Part shown: one piece after another, positions 38,001 through 52,241 of the stretch
Position numbering within the stretch: position 1 is the first letter of the stretch
How the letters are laid out: each line of letters starts with the position of its first letter
NCBI GenBank assembly: GCA_038087015.1
Contig: JASBNA010000004.1
Span: 62,001 to 126,000, forward strand
From: Cerrena zonata
Taxonomy: Eukaryota > Basidiomycota > Agaricomycetes > Polyporales > Cerrenaceae
Length of the DNA stretch: 64,000 nucleotides
Reading direction: 5' to 3'
Notes under the pieces: generated by a model
Told to the model about the DNA's origin: nothing
Databases searched by the model: none
The model's input: only the letters and a program-made list of their open reading frames with translations
Translations under genes and position numbers: made by a program

Positions 38001-39109
38001 AGATAGCAGCACTTTCTACTGCCTTCACTCAGAATGGATTCCCTCAAGAGTCGATTCACGTCATTGGACGAGTCAACAGCGCTGCTTCAGATCAGTCTTT
38101 CAAAATTACTCACCAATCTGTTACTATTTTCGAAAGCACTCGTGGCGATCTTCAGTCTGCATGGGCCGAAACATCATTCAGGATGCAAAGTCTTCGAGAC
38201 GAGCCGGCTGGGGCCAGGGAAGAATTTGCCCTCATCAAAGACGAAGGTCACAAAGGCTTGTACTACGATCTCACCTTCACTCCTGAGATCTCCCGCAGTC
38301 TCTTCAGAAGACCCAAGGTCGCTATCCTTCGAGAACAGGGTGTCAACGGTCAAGTCGAGATGGCTTGGTCATTTACAGCGGCAGGTTTTGATGCTGTGGA
38401 CGTCCATATGTCTGATATCCTTCGCGGCAAGATCGACCTAGCTGACTTCCGTGGATTCGCAGCTTGCGGTGGCTTCTCTTACGGTGACGTTCTGGGTGCA
38501 GGAAAGGGATGGGCCAACTCTGTCTTACTAAATGAGGTTGCAAGGAAACAATTCGTTGAATTCTTCCAGCGCGACAACACTTTCGCTCTCGGTGTCTGCA
38601 ACGGCTGTCAATTCATGAGTAACCTCCGCGAGATAATCCCAGGTGCCCAAGACTGGCCCGACTTCAAACAAAACCGAAGCGAGCGGTTCGAAGGCCGAGT
38701 CTGCGTGGTTGAAATTGTCTCTACAGAAGCTACCGAATCGTCAGTCTTCCTTCGCGAAATGGTCGGCTCAAAACTCCCCGTCGCAGTCGCCCATGGTGAA
38801 GGACGTGTCTCGTTCACTACCCCTACTCAAAAACAGACCCTCGAATCGCAAGGTCTCATCGCTCTCCGATACGTTGACTCCACAGGATCACCTACCGAAA
38901 TGTACCCGTTGAACCCGAATGGAAGTCCCGGTGGTATTACCGGTGTCCAGACTCCCAATGGACGAGTGTTGGCTCTCATGCCTCATCCCGAACGAGTGGT
39001 TGCGCTTGAGAGCAATAGTTGGTATCCGCCTGAGTTTGCTGATAGTTGGAAGGGTGTCGGTCCTTGGTTCCGTTTGTTCCAGAGTGCCAGGAAGTGGTGC
39101 GGAAACTAA
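35036..39109 (+). CDS. ADE6: Phosphoribosylformylglycinamidine synthase (FGAM synthase)
   Basis: Large-type PurL: converts FGAR, glutamine and ATP to FGAM in step 4 of de novo purine synthesis, in the cytosol (family knowledge). A single uninterrupted frame of 1357 residues, the normal eukaryotic length, starting [11 protein letters not shown]. The PurS-like N-terminal part is followed by the FGAR-binding linker, two AIRS-like synthetase halves and a C-terminal class I glutaminase. Visible motifs: [21 protein letters not shown] near residue 330 (ATP/FGAR site), the [17 protein letters not shown] motif near 535, and the second half with [11 protein letters not shown] near 935. In the glutaminase the nucleophile is C1188 ([10 protein letters not shown]), with the HPE of MPHPERV near 1320. 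It is the only large gene here without introns. Confidence 0.97.
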   Translation: MLTLFGSSAISQSKRDIVLKAIQETCSHVLSVDAVYVHLVATRSPSAETLLFDANSVQRKVLDRLLNYGDDVRLPQTSSILQSGQNIVYVIPRHGSISPWSSKATDIAFICNLGDYIERVERGVAFIFQTSPGSFITPEDVSKFAPHIHDRMTQVVQLTSPESDALFEHKNPASLRTVDLQSDASTARAKLVTANTELGLALSSDEIDYLIDAFVTGSDPIKRNPTDAELFMFAQVNSEHCRHKIFNASWEIDGSEKEHTLFQMIRNTEKLNGQGTISAYSDNAAVFEGHTAPRFGVHTASSDAPNPNLAHLYQSREEPMPILVKVETHNHPTAVSPYPGAATGSGGEIRDEGAVGRGSKPKAGLSGFTVSDLLIPGYEQPWENDYGRPSHIASALDIMIEGPLGASAFNNEFGRPALAGYFRTFTGGVRDVENNVSEMYGFHKPIMIAGGLGNVRPSFAKKSRITSGAKIIVLGGPGMLIGLGGGAASSQVSGASSAELDFASVQRDNAEMERRCQQVINACADLGEENPIQSIHDVGAGGLSNALPELVHDSDLGATFEIRDVLVADSSMSPMEIWCNESQERYVLAISPEKETLFKSLAERERCPFSIVGIATTEEELIVTDRLLKQDVIHLKMSTLFGKPPRMSRKDVKKNISVPSFDTSLSTYFPSATLPERLSSAIDRVLRLPSVGSKSFLITIGDRTITGLVTRDQMVGPWQVPVADVAVTRSSYGFGIRCGEAMAMGERPPVAILNAAASARMAVAESLTNLVAAHVGDIKKVKLSANWMSAASREGEGAALYEAVQAVGMELCPALGVGIPVGKDSMSMSMKWKDGDKQKTVSSPLSLIITAFAAVEDVSATWTPQLRTDIGEPTVLVFFDFANGKERLATSALAQVCQTLGSETPDVEDPAVLKSFFVACQEIKSKLPALVLAYHDRSDGGLFTTVAEMSFAGRVGVNLDLDGIKSSNDPIAALFNEELGAVIQIRESQIAALSTAFTQNGFPQESIHVIGRVNSAASDQSFKITHQSVTIFESTRGDLQSAWAETSFRMQSLRDEPAGAREEFALIKDEGHKGLYYDLTFTPEISRSLFRRPKVAILREQGVNGQVEMAWSFTAAGFDAVDVHMSDILRGKIDLADFRGFAACGGFSYGDVLGAGKGWANSVLLNEVARKQFVEFFQRDNTFALGVCNGCQFMSNLREIIPGAQDWPDFKQNRSERFEGRVCVVEIVSTEATESSVFLREMVGSKLPVAVAHGEGRVSFTTPTQKQTLESQGLIALRYVDSTGSPTEMYPLNPNGSPGGITGVQTPNGRVLALMPHPERVVALESNSWYPPEFADSWKGVGPWFRLFQSARKWCGN

Positions 39110-40245
39110 AAGTAAGTTCATGGTTGGAGTTCACTGGTTGAACAACAGTCGTTGATGAACGTGAATTTGTCCTCTAGGTATTATATTATAAGTGTCTAAA
39201 GGGTGGTCGTGGGTTGTAAATCAAAGTAAAATGAAGCGTGTGGTACGTACATACCGGCTACTCCACTGATTTCTTTTGGCTGACTTCTCTCAGCTCTCTA
39301 GAAGGAAGAAAGAAAGCAGAAGATATGTCCTGTAGCCGTATTGCTAGAATGATTCGTAACAACAACATCAATTCGAAGCCTGTCATAGATGTAGAAGCTC
39401 GCGATTGCCGTTCCGCATAACCAAATCTCATTCTTGCGCAGCAGCTTTTCTGTGATTCAGTAGGAGAGATCGTATTGAAAAATGTACAGAGCGCAACAAG
39501 AGTGCAAAACCAGGTGGGACTAAAAGGCGTAAGTAATAGTAAATAAAAAGGGGATACCCAAACCCGATTTCAAGAAAGACGGTTTCAACGAACGGAATGT
39601 AATGATTATTATGGACGTTCCCGCGACACGAACACCAAGGTAATCAAAAGAATAGAGGGTTGTGAAATGAAAGAGGCCGGGTAAGGGTTCAATAGAATTT
39701 CAGATCAGAAATGCGTAAACACAAAGAAAAACAAAAGTTCGTCGCGAGAAGATAAAAAAGGAGATGCCTCTAAGGTAGTGTCCAAAATTGGGAAGACCGA
39801 TGAATACATGCGATGAGAGGTTGGGGGTGACGGCTAGCGACGGGGATACGTATGTGGGAGGGAAAATATGGTTGCTAGTACGATTGATACGGAACGATAC
39901 ACGATTTGGAGTTGACGTTGGATTGTGACGAAGATGTACTCGAGGGTTGGAGGGCTTTGGATGTGATAGGGTAGATGCGCATGACGGGTATATTTCGAGG
40001 GAGAGGCTCCAGGCGAGAGTCCAGATGAGAGGAAAAGGATACACAAAGGGGTAGATTTAGAAGATTAAGAAGGGGGAGAAATGCGCACAGCCAAGTGTCA
40101 AATCAAAAGTTCACAGGAGCAGTTCCCGCGCCAACACATGATGTGTTCAATGAATCCCATCTTTTTATTAAGAAGATTATAGGCCTCTGCCTGAGCTCGT
40201 TCTGCTTGCCCGTGTATCTCGCCGGATACTGATCGACACTGACGA
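39110..40245. other. Convergent intergenic region, ADE6 / glycosyltransferase
   Basis: Only 3' flanks expected. Much of 39500-40080 is purine-rich on the plus strand (G/A runs). No gene or repeat recognised. Confidence 0.4.
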
Positions 40246-41927
40246 TCACCGCGCGTACCCTGCTTGCATCTCAACGTGTTCGTGTTCGTAAGGGTTAGGT
40301 TCTGGGTAACGCGGCGGCGATGGAACTAGTTTCTCTTCCGCTGGGGAGCCACCACTTCCGCCCTTGTCAGCAGCAGAAGTAGCAGCTGTCGGGTCACCGA
40401 TACCAGCACGGGTACCCCAACCAGTCTAAGAACGAGAGCGGCGTTAGCATCATGAGCGCGTATGCGATGATAAGTAGGAAAAAACAAACCTCGTGTAGCG
40501 TAAATAGAGCGTAAAGCTTCATGACGGCGAAGTAGTAACCGAATAGGATGAATGCGGGTACATGAATAATGTCCTGGGGTCGATTCCAGAGATGGGGGAT
40601 CAGCTTTGCTGTTCGTGTCGCCATGAGCCAAACAAAGTAACTGATGATAACATTCCTGCGCAAAGAGTGAGATATGATACATCTGGTATCTTTGTTGTGG
40701 AACTCACCACCACGGCAAATGATAACCGCCATCATCAACAGGGATCGTACTCTTGTAGACGATTACTGCTACAAGAATAGGTCCAAGGAGTAGAGTGAAA
40801 GGGTTAATCAGTTTGTCCACCTAGAAGGGCTATTTGAGAAACAGGAGTACTGAGTGTAATCAATAAGAACCAACCATTGTGTATGCAACGTAAGGATGAG
40901 ATGTCCAAACGTGCCTCTCCATGAAGAGCGAACGCATGTCTGATCGCCAGGTGTTTCGCGTCCATCGCAAGACTTGTTTCAAGAATCGCCAGTTGGGCTT
41001 CATGGTACTGAGCAGCTCTGCCTCCTTGCACACCTGCACATATGTACTCCAACCGTGGCTAACCATCCATCTTGTCAAGAATTTATCGTCACCAGAGTTG
41101 AGCTGATATTTGCCTAGCCAGTAGTCGTGCGTGAAGCCGTGAAGGAATTCAGGATCTTTGAGAATGACCGTGCGGTAGGCAGCGGTACGCCCTGAGAGAC
41201 AGGGGAGACCACCGTCTATATGCGTTGACGCCGAGATTTCGATGTTTCGAATTGAGAGTCGGAAAGCGGCGAGTACTTCCCAGACGGTCATGCTCTTGCC
41301 TACGGGCTGCACACGTTGGGAAGTGCCTACTCCACCGACCTTCTGGTCCTCAAAGCACGCAAGGACATACGGTAGGAGAGTGGGGGGCCAGATGGCATCA
41401 TCGTCGGCGAATACAATGATATCAGTTGTGGTATTCTTGATTCCGTGAGACATTTGCAATCGTTTGTTGGCATAAGGGACCGTGAGCACTCGAATGCGCT
41501 CTGGGTCGACGGCGTTGGCAAGGTCTTGCAGAGGTCCAAGCATCTTCTCCTCTGTAATGATGATGATCTCTTTTGGCTTCCCGACTAGCCAACTGTGGGC
41601 GGCTTCCTTGAACTCCTCACCGGCGTCGATGGTTGGCACAATGATAGTGACATCTTCCTCAGCGGTGTATGTGGGGTTTTCTGGGAGAGGGATGGGACGG
41701 TATGTGAGAGAGGCGGCGATACGTATTAGGTACCACAAGTAACGGTAGAATCTGAGAAGCAAGGCAGATGAGTTATGCTTGGCGACTTAAGTGCACAAAT
41801 GAAACACACCCAATGACCCCAAACGGTACAACTTGACGTTCCAAGCAAGGATTAGCAGCTTCACTTTGGTGGGATGGTCAGACTTGTACTCACAGACGGG
41901 GAACTTGTCGGAGGTCAGCCGAAGCAT
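40246..41927 (-). CDS. Membrane type-2 glycosyltransferase (fungal polysaccharide synthase-like)
   Basis: GT2 processive-type enzyme of the fungal branch that includes Cryptococcus Cps1-like synthases; the product is uncertain. Exons: 41927-41894, 41831-41810 (22-nt microexon), 41751-40875, 40820-40708, 40655-40490 and 40425-40246, giving 463 residues. The catalytic set is complete: VTIIVPTIDAG strand, D135-D137 (FADDDAIW), GDD at 239-241 and QVLRW at 278-282. Membrane helices follow the catalytic domain (INPFTLLLGPILVAVIVY; VIISYFVWLM; HVPAFILFGYYFAVMKLYALF), then a soluble tail rich in P, E and H. The 5' end is uncertain: hydrophobic segments at about 42080-42004 and 42002-41935 look like a lost N-terminal membrane region but lie in two other frames. 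Confidence 0.82.
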
Positions 41928-42736
41928 AGTTTGACCGCTCCTGGTACGATGAGTGTATCAAGAGCGCGGCGAGGACGTAAAGAAACAAAAGAGTGACGAG
42001 GGGGTGTTGACGCCGCGAACGGCGAGGAGGAAGGGGGAGAGGACGATGTGGTGGACGACGGCGAAGACAGTGATGCTGCTCTGCGACTACACCAATCCTT
42101 TCGCATGCGTCGGAGTTTCCCCCTTTCTCCCATATATAGCAGTTTCATCACTCGGCACCTCATGCCGCGGAGCGCGCCCATTGCCGGGCGTTCTTGAGAG
42201 TGCAGCATTCGTTCTGACAGTCCCTCCTCGGCTCCCCCTAGTTCATCACTCATCCTGTCTCTTGGCGATGCCCGTAGGCTAGGGTCACCACTTGCTATAT
42301 ACTGAGCGTTGCACCGAATTCCCCATTTTGCATTTCATCGACGTAAACAGCAACTCTTCTAACCGGAGCGTTGTGCTTGACTACCTTGTTCTTGCAAATC
42401 AGTCAGCAGACAGTTGTCATGCGCATACTTGGACATATGCATGTTGCTATTTTTCGCATATACAAAGGACCGCCTTCATTCCTGTCATTCCTCGCCCAAA
42501 TATATATTTAGGGACTGAGTGCAGAATCCTGCAACGTCTATAGCTTGGTCTATTCTCGGCTGGCTTCCGATCTAGATGACAGTATTTTTATACTTAACTT
42601 ACTCCGTTGACGCATACACCGCGATTCAGACAGTCCATCGCGTGCTTTATAATGATTTATATTTGTCCCAGACTAGTCACTAATCTGAGACACGCAAAAA
42701 TAAGTATACACGGGTGATTATGCGCCTTCTCTACAT
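41928..42736. other. Intergenic upstream of the glycosyltransferase, with possible N-terminal remnant
   Basis: Contains the hydrophobic coding-like segments discussed for the glycosyltransferase (42080-41935 on the minus strand) and a minus-strand TATATATGG at about 42142-42134. The rest up to the KRS1 3' end holds no recognised feature. Confidence 0.45.
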
Positions 42737-44902
<2,166 letters not shown>

Positions 44903-45244
44903 CGTGCGTCGATAGTTGTAAAGTATAAAGTGAGGTGGTGGACGGGGAGCAGGTCTGTGCCTCAGGCTATGATTGAGGAGAACTCTTCGCAGCATTCACC
45001 CAGTCCCCTTTCTCGAAATCGAATCGCGATCTCTGACTGGAAAAACCGAGTCACGATATGGAGTCAATTATCCTCACCCCGGCTGTACTCCCGATCTAGG
45101 GTTAGCCGAAATATTGCTCCTTAGGCGCGCGGTTTATACTGCCTCCTTCCCGGAATCCATCTCAAGTTCTCTCAGCTCGACATCTTCGTCCACAACTACA
45201 TCTCCTTCCAATACTGCACTCTTCATACTAAACCTCTTGCCACC
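44903..45244. promoter_or_regulatory. Shared divergent promoter region, KRS1 / RBR ligase
   Basis: 342 bp between divergent start codons. The RBR-proximal 100 bp are C/T-rich and end in CCACC before the ATG. No TATA box seen. Confidence 0.5.
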
Positions 45245-47565
45245 ATGTCATCAGACTACGAATACTCAGACAACGAATACTACGACGAAGATGAGGATGC
45301 TATGCTTGAGGATGATGGTGAGCAACCCTAATACGTTCGTGTGCGCTGATGGTCAAGTCTAATCCCTATCATTCCTTGGGGGCACTGAATAGCATCAGCC
45401 TCAGAGATGGAGATTGATACATACGCCGATGATTTCAAGTTGAAGAAGGAGAAACAGAAGAGCTATGATACCGTCCATGAGCCGCTGACTCAGGCGCAAG
45501 TGGAGAAGTTCATGGCATCGGATGTTGAGCACATCACTGGGATATTTGGAGTTGAAGTGAGTGTTCTATTCTATTTGGTTACGGCATTGTGGCCTTGCTT
45601 TGATGTTTGCATCCCTTCGTGTTGTTGAGTGGAGGCTGTTGGTGGAAGGTTATGCTCGTGCCGCTCAATGTGGTATCCCCTGCGCCACCACACGGTCTCT
45701 TGCAAGAGTCTGGCCTCCTTCGGTTGCGAACGAGCGTCATTTACCTTGCTAGGGCAACGGGGGACACAATGGGCTCACGAATACAACCTTTCCTAGTAGC
45801 CTCCTATTGTTCAATCTCGCCCTTCAATGATGGCATATCACACGCATATACTCATACAATCCTTCATTCTTATAGCATAATGTCGCTGCACTACTACTAC
45901 GGTACTTCAACTGGAACAAAGAACGTCTTATCGAAAAGTACATGGATAATGCCTCGTCTATTCTGATCAAAGCCGGACTAGAACAGCCCGAGAAACAGCC
46001 CGATACCCGTTCCACCCGACATGTTCAATCAGGCTCTACACGACGTTCAACTCGCCAATCGACACTAGATTCCACAAAATCCGGTATCTCGCGTATCCTG
46101 GAACGAGTCACCCCGCCTGTGGAAGACTCGGGTTCATTCGTCTGTCCCATTTGTTTCGACGACACCCAGACAGAGACAACCGCGCTTTCATGTAACCACA
46201 AGTTCTGCAAATCATGCTGGAGCGCGTACATCACCAGCAAGGTCCGCACAGAGGCCGAACATTGGATCACTTGTATGGCGGAGGATTGCTCGTTAGTCGC
46301 TCCGGATGACTTTATCCGCACCGCCCTTGTAGACGACAAAGCCACCTGGGAACGATTCGGGGAACTGCTCGTGAGGCACTTTGTCTCATGCAACCCTAGC
46401 TTGAAGTTCTGTCCTTATCCCTCTTGCACCAATGCCGTCTCTTGTCCTGCTGCTTCCTCGAAATCGGTGTTGACGACGATAGTACCCATTGTGGGCTGTG
46501 GAACGGATACACACAAGTTCTGCTTTGGGTGTCCGATCGATGCCGATCATCGACCTGTGATTTGTGCGGTCGCCAAGATGTGGATGCAGAAGTGCCAGGA
46601 TGATAGCGAGACGGCGAACTGGATCAAGAGCAACACGAAGGAGTGTAGTAAGTGCCAGAGTACGATTGAGAAGAACGGCGGATGCAAGTAAGTGCTAGTT
46701 GCATGATGTCCCTGAAGATCGTGTTGCTGATCGTACTACGTCATTTCTCTTTTTGCGTTTCTCAAATAATAGCCATATGACTTGCAAGAAGTGCAAGTAC
46801 GAGTTCTGTTGGGTGTGCATGGGTGAGTTATTTGTATTTCTCCGCAGGGTTTTTGTCTAAACGTCTTCCTCAGGTCCGTGGTCTGAGCACGGTACGGCGT
46901 GGTACTCGTGCAATCGATATGACGAAAAAGCGTCCGTCGATGCTCGAGACGCCCAGTCCAAGAGCCGAGCGTCTCTGGAACGCTACCTCCACGTTCGTAC
47001 CCATTATGTTTTCTCATTCACTTCGACTGATTTCTTTACTGTAAATATAGTACTACAACCGATGGGCGAACCACGAGCAATCTGCCAAACTGTCCATCGA
47101 ATTGTATGCCAAGACGGAGAAGAAGATGGAAGAGATGCAGATTACGTCGGAGTTGACGTGGATCGAGGTGCAGTTCATGAAGAAGGCTGTCGACGAGGTG
47201 TTCAAATGCCGAATGACGCTCAAGTGGACGTATGCCATGGCGTATTACTTGGAGTCTGGTAACATGAAGGAGCTTTTCGAGGACAACCAGCGGTATGTTC
47301 GGCTCTATTATTTCATATAATTGGAAATTCATCTGAACGTCTATCTAGATATCTTGAAAATGCTGTAGAAGAACTTTCCGAGCTCATCGAATCACCTTTC
47401 GAGCCCGAAAGTATCGCGGCGTTGCGTCAGAAAGTCACAGACAAGACGGTGTATGTTCAGAACCGAAACGAGATCATGCTCGATGATACCGCGAAGGGAT
47501 TCCAAGAGGGGAGATGGAGATGGAACATCACTGTTAAGGGTTTCGATGATGTTGATGACGAGTGA
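45245..47565 (+). CDS. Ariadne-type RBR E3 ubiquitin ligase
   Basis: RING-between-RING ligase that passes ubiquitin through a cysteine thioester; closest in layout to Ariadne-1/ARIH1 and yeast Hel1. Exons 45245-45317, 45393-45556, 45876-46687, 46773-46822, 46874-46992, 47051-47292 and 47349-47565 give 558 residues; the second intron is unusually long (319 nt). Order: acidic N-terminus (YDEDEDAMLEDD), UBA-like segment (ALLLRYFNWNKERLIEKYM), RING1 from C169 (CPICFDD to HKFCKSCW), IBR (FCPYPSCTNAV to CFGCPIDADHRP), RING2 (CSKCQSTIEKNGGCNHMTC to CWVCMG). The predicted catalytic cysteine is C354, after HMT. The Ariadne domain follows (YYNRWANHEQSAKL, EDNQRYLENAVEELSELIE). The usual RCPxPxC zinc pattern is present with small changes. 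Confidence 0.93.
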
Positions 47566-48245
47566 TTGCGTTATGGTGCCCATTTTCCTACATGTCTCTA
47601 TTAGAATCTTTCCTGATTTTTGCTGTCCACCGCTCATCTTGTCTTGTGCTCCAGAGTTACCTGCCCGTTGCATCGATTTGAATTTCTGTACACTGTCTTT
47701 TATCATGAATCTCTCCTGTACTCATTCTACTTCCTAGGACCCGACATTGCAATGTATTAATACGATATCAGAGTATACTATGGACATTTGTTGTGTGCTC
47801 GACTTGAACGACAACGCCTTCCAAACGTGGGTGAGGGTAAGCGCGCAAGTGTCCCTAATTAGGGAGAGTTGCGGGTCTCGAGTGCTCTCTCACTGAGGTT
47901 GCTGTAAGAGATGCGGAAAGTTGTCTGCTTCCCCCACGCTGCAGACGCATTCCCCACTTCTCGTTTATCGATACAACACGCTTCAGGATGAGCCCTCTTT
48001 GCCCAGTCGGGTGGTTTGGAGAGGCGATGAGCAAGCTGGAATATTACCGAAAAGGGTGGAAGGGCACAGAAATCGCTCGAAGAATTCCTGCTCCTCCAAA
48101 TTTTGGGCGCGTAAAAATAAGCCCTTAACCTGGGTGCTTGCCTACTTGCCTGCCCTTACTCTCTGCCACTACTACGCCCCGTCTCTTTCAATCTTGATCT
48201 TTTAATCACTTTTGCTCTTATTACAGTCACGACCCATCTACGAAC
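47566..48245. promoter_or_regulatory. RBR ligase 3' flank and SSE1 promoter region, with heat-shock-element-like site
   Basis: No gene. At 48039-48051 the plus strand reads GAA-TA-TTA-CC-GAA, a three-unit heat shock element with one mismatch in the middle unit, about 200 bp before the SSE1 start. Further GAA units follow at 48059-48061 and 48079-48084 (GAAGAATTCC). Heat-shock factor control is usual for Hsp110 genes. Confidence 0.4.
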
Positions 48246-50797
48246 ATGTCCGTTGTCGGTGTCGATTTCGGTACCCTTCACAGCAAGGTACGCACGCATA
48301 CACCCAGATAAGATTCTAAACGAGGCTAATAAGGCTTTCCCTAGATCGGTGTCGCTAGAAAACGCGGTGTCGATATTATTGTGAATGAGGTTTCCAATCG
48401 TGCTACCCCGTACGTGTACCCTGCCCCCGATCGTGCATACAAGGACTAATCGGCATATAGTTCGCTTGTCTCTTTCGGATTCAAGCAACGATCCGTCGGT
48501 GAGGCTGCAAAGACCCTCGAGACCTCGAATTTCAGAAACACTGTCGGTGCTTTGAAGCGTTTCCTCGGGCGGACATACAACGATCCTGAGGTCCAGGAAG
48601 TCGAGAAAAAGTTCACCCATGTAAACCTCGTCGATGTTAACGGAACTGTTGGTGCCAGGGTATGTCTAGAATTATTTCAAAAAATTCGTCACATGTCATG
48701 ACATGCATTCTGTATTTTTAGGTCAATTACCTTGGCGAACAGCGAACATTTTCTGCCACCCAACTCGTTGGTGCCTACCTCGGGAAGCTTCGAGATATTG
48801 CCGCTAATGAGCTTAAAACTGGTGTCAGCGATATCGTGATCACCGTTCCCGGCTGGTACACCGATATCCAACGACGCGCTCTCCTTGACGCGGCCCAAAT
48901 TGCCAACCTGAATGTCCTCCGCCTCATCAATGACACCACTGCTGTCGCTCTTGGATGGGGTATCACCAAGTCTGACCTTCCCGAAGCCGAGAACCCTCGT
49001 CACGTCGTTTTCGTCGATGTCGGCCACTCATCCATGTCCGTCTCCGTCGTTGCGTTCTCCAAGGGTCAACTGAACGTCAAGGCGACTGCCTACGAGACCC
49101 ACGTCGGTGGCCGTGACATCGACTATGCTCTCGTGCAACATTTTGCGGAGGAATTCAAGGGTAAATACAAAATTGATGTCCTCTCGAACCCCAAGGCAAT
49201 GTTCCGTCTCCAAGCCGGCTGCGACAAGGTGAAAAAGATCCTCTCAGCCAACGCCGAAGCTCCCCTGAACGTCGAATCCATCGTGAATGACGTTGATGCT
49301 TCAAGTCGACTTACCCGCGAGGAATACGAGCAACTTATCGACCCTGTTCTGCAGCGTGTCGAAGCCCCCATCAGGCAAGCTCTTGCCGACTCTGGCTTGA
49401 CCCTCGAGCAAATCGACGCCATTGAGCTCGTCGGTGGATGCACACGTATTCCCGCCGTCCGTGCCCGTATTCAGGCTGTCTTTGAAGGAAAGACGCTTTT
49501 CACCACCCTCAACCAAGATGAGGCTGCTGCCCGTGGTGCCACCTTTGCTTGTGCCATGCTCTCGCCCATCTTCCGTGTCCGTGATTTCAGCATGCACGAT
49601 CTATCCCCCTACCCCGTCAAGGTCAACTGGGAACGCCAAGCCGATGACCCCGATGATGATACCGAGTTGGTTGTCTTCCCCAAGGGCAATGTCGTTCCCT
49701 CGACAAAGGTCCTTACCTTTTACCGTAAGGGCACTTTCGACCTTGAGACTCAATATGCCGATCCCTCCGTCCTCCCTGGCGCCATCAACCCATGGATCGC
49801 CAAGTTCACGGCTAAGGATGTGCCCCCAAATTCTGCTGGTGACCTGAGCATCGTCAAGGTCAAGGTACGAATTAATTTGCATGGTGTTGTTTCATTCGAG
49901 CAGGCATATACCGAGGAGCTCGAGGAGAGGGAGGAGACTGTGACTGTTGAGGGTGAGGAGCAGACGAAGACGAAGAAGGTTGTGAAGAAGAAGGATGTTC
50001 CCTTCGTCTGGTCAAACACTTCGTTGGATGGAAGCATCCTTGAGCAGTTCAGGCAACAGGAGGCTGAGATGCACGCTGCTGACAAGCTCGTTGCTGATAC
50101 TGAGGTATGTTTTCGAATGTTTTCAAGTTCGGAGACTAAGTCCTAATTGTGCGTATTTCTACAGGATCGCAAGAACGCTCTCGAAGAATACATCTACGAT
50201 ATGCGCAACAAGCTCGATAACAAATTCGCCGCCTACGTCCAAAGTTCCGAGAAGGAGCAACTCCTCAAGCTTCTCCAAGAAGCCGAAGACTGGCTGTACT
50301 CCGACGACGGCGAAGACTCCACCAAATCGGTCTACGTCGCCCGTCTCGACTCGCTAAAGGTCCTCGGTGACCCCATCACCAACCGATTCCGCGAAGCCGA
50401 GGACCGATCAAGAGTGATCTCCCAACTTCGTGACACGATCAACAGCTACATGTCCCAAGCCACCTCTGGCGAAGAGAAGTTTGCCCACATTGACGAGAAG
50501 GACAAGCAGTCGATCGTCGAGAAGTGTGCGACTGTTCAGCAGTGGCTTGAGGACCAGATCGCGAGACAGACTGAGAAGCCGAAGAATGTCGATCCTGTGT
50601 TGAAGGCTGTTGATGTTAACAAGAAGAGGGATGAGATCATCTACTTCGCTACTCCCATCCTCTCGAGGCTTAAACCTAAGCCTCCAAAGGTTGAAGGTAC
50701 CCAGACTCCTCAGAGTGGTACTGAGACACCGAAGGAACAGCCTCAACAGCAGGCTCCTCCTCCGGAAACTGAGCAGGTCGAGATGGACGTCGACTAA
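48246..50797 (+). CDS. SSE1: Hsp110-family chaperone / Hsp70 nucleotide exchange factor
   Basis: Cytosolic Hsp110 that exchanges nucleotide on Hsp70 and holds unfolded proteins (family knowledge). Exons 48246-48287, 48345-48409, 48461-48659, 48722-50104 and 50165-50797 give 773 residues; introns 51-62 nt. The actin-like ATPase domain covers roughly 1-385: VVGVDFGTLHSKIGVAR, the connect motif with VVFVDVGHSSMSVSV, and VGGCTRIPAVRARI. A beta domain follows with a charged Lys/Glu linker insert (VTVEGEEQTKTKKVVKKKD). The alpha domain starts with EFRQQE-like QFRQQEAEMHAADK and DRKNALEEYIYDMRNKL. The tail is rich in P, E and Q and ends in EQVEMDVD. Conserved N-terminal FGTLHSK (not the DLGTTYS of Hsp70) separates it from canonical Hsp70. 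Confidence 0.95.
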
Positions 50798-51161
50798 TTA
50801 CTTTAGTCTGGTGTTGTTCGCTCGCTGTTAGTTGCTACGGAGGGGATGTTTGATTGAAATTGACTTAGGCAGTTCATCTACGTAGAAGAAAAAGTAATGT
50901 GTAGACTGTAGACATACCAATACGATTCGCTTTCTCATGTTTCTGTACATTGGTTTGATTGTGTGGCATGTCATGCACTCTCCCTCCCTCAGCCAGTCGA
51001 ATCGTAAACAAAAGTATATTACAACGAGATGTAGGGAGACCAAACAACAGATAGTTGTGAAAACAGAGGGAGGATGAACGGGAGAGCAAGAAAGGTAGAA
51101 TCATCATAGGTTCATGTCATAACGAGTGGAGGTGAACGTAAGTTCACTCCAACATGGCAAT
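50798..51161. other. Convergent intergenic region, SSE1 / SNX3
   Basis: 364 bp between two stop codons; 3' flanks only, nothing else recognised. Confidence 0.4.
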
Positions 51162-51921
51162 TTACTGCCATTGGGCTTTATCCCAGGCAGGATCCTGCAA
51201 GAAAGCGCAAAGGACCTTGCTACCAGTCTATCCCAAACATACAATATCAGTAAGACGCCACAACCATGACTAATGAAACACCAGGAATTACTGCGGGACG
51301 TACCTGAAGCAAAGGATGGCCAGCGACGATAGTCAAAAACCTCTCCAAGCCTTCACGTCTGGCTTCAATGACCTCATCGGAGAACCGATTGGTAAAGACT
51401 TTGCCTGGGAGGGGAGGGATGTTGACGCGTGTGGATTCGCGTTCGAGGATATCACGGAATGCTTCGAAGTCCGAGTAGCGTCGACGGACGAGGGAGTGGC
51501 GAAGCTTGAAAGCTGGGATGTTGGTCTATATTGGTAGTTGAGAATGAGAATTCTTGCTTGAATGGTTTGAAGATGGACCATACCTTGCACACGATCTCAT
51601 AATCGGTGTACATCTTCCGGCCGAATCCTGTATATTAATGGAACAAACGTCACTCACTTTGCTTAAGCTGCCACAGCACCGATACAAACTACTTACCATG
51701 AGTTTGGGGATTGCGAACCTCGATCTCCAAGAAACTTTCTGGAACACTGTACATTTCCTCGATCTGTTTTAAATCGTATTCAAGCCAGGAAGAGGCTTGT
51801 TGGCGTTTATGGTCGGGAAAGCGGTAGGTTTCGATCTGAAGGAACTTACGGTCTGTTCACGACCACCTGCGCGAGGTTCGTCGAAGACGCTACTGCGAGC
51901 GAAAGGGGAAACGGTAGTCAT
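51162..51921 (-). CDS. SNX3: Sorting nexin 3 (PX domain; Grd19/Snx3)
   Basis: PI3P-binding sorting nexin that works with retromer to recycle cargo from endosome to Golgi (family knowledge). Exons: 51921-51850, 51763-51697, 51627-51584, 51525-51304 and 51227-51162, giving 156 residues, matching the short SNX3/Grd19 class that is a PX domain with little else; introns 58-86 nt. The PX domain includes [23 protein letters not shown], the PI3P-contact block RRRYSDF (residues 75-81), the proline-rich PPLPGK membrane loop, and [18 protein letters not shown]. It ends with [12 protein letters not shown]. The start ATG is preceded by a divergent gap of 320 bp to copy B of the unknown family. Confidence 0.94.
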
Positions 51922-52241
51922 GATGTTGGGAGTTCGAGGCCAAGATGGAGTATGGTACAATAGCCGAGGCAGGATTCTAGGGCACTGCGTTCTCCGACCC
52001 CGTGGGAACTCGGATTGGCTGGAGGTTTGTTCCGTTCATGTTCTTGCATTCTCTCATTCATTTAGTACGTTAGTTTCCTTTCAGGTGTCTATATGACTAA
52101 ACAAACATAATAGATGTGTTAGGGAATCGAAATAATGTCTACGTCTACCCAGATTGTACTGAAGCCTCTTTGTCATGATGACCACACCGTTATGTAACTA
52201 TTGTAGCGTGTCAGTGTATAACGGTGAGGAAACAACAAGCC
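51922..52241. promoter_or_regulatory. Divergent gap, SNX3 / copy B
   Basis: 320 bp holding the SNX3 promoter and, if the start is right, the promoter of copy B. No TATA box or repeat was recognised. It is also where a conserved housekeeping block meets the accessory gene. Confidence 0.4.

Noticed and set aside
38034..38441. Alternative-frame and antisense frames within ADE6
   Set aside because: Shadows of a fully conserved enzyme reading frame.
45557..45875. A separate small gene inside the long second intron of the RBR ligase
   Set aside because: Open frames there are short and the flanking exons splice in phase with the expected UBA-like sequence.
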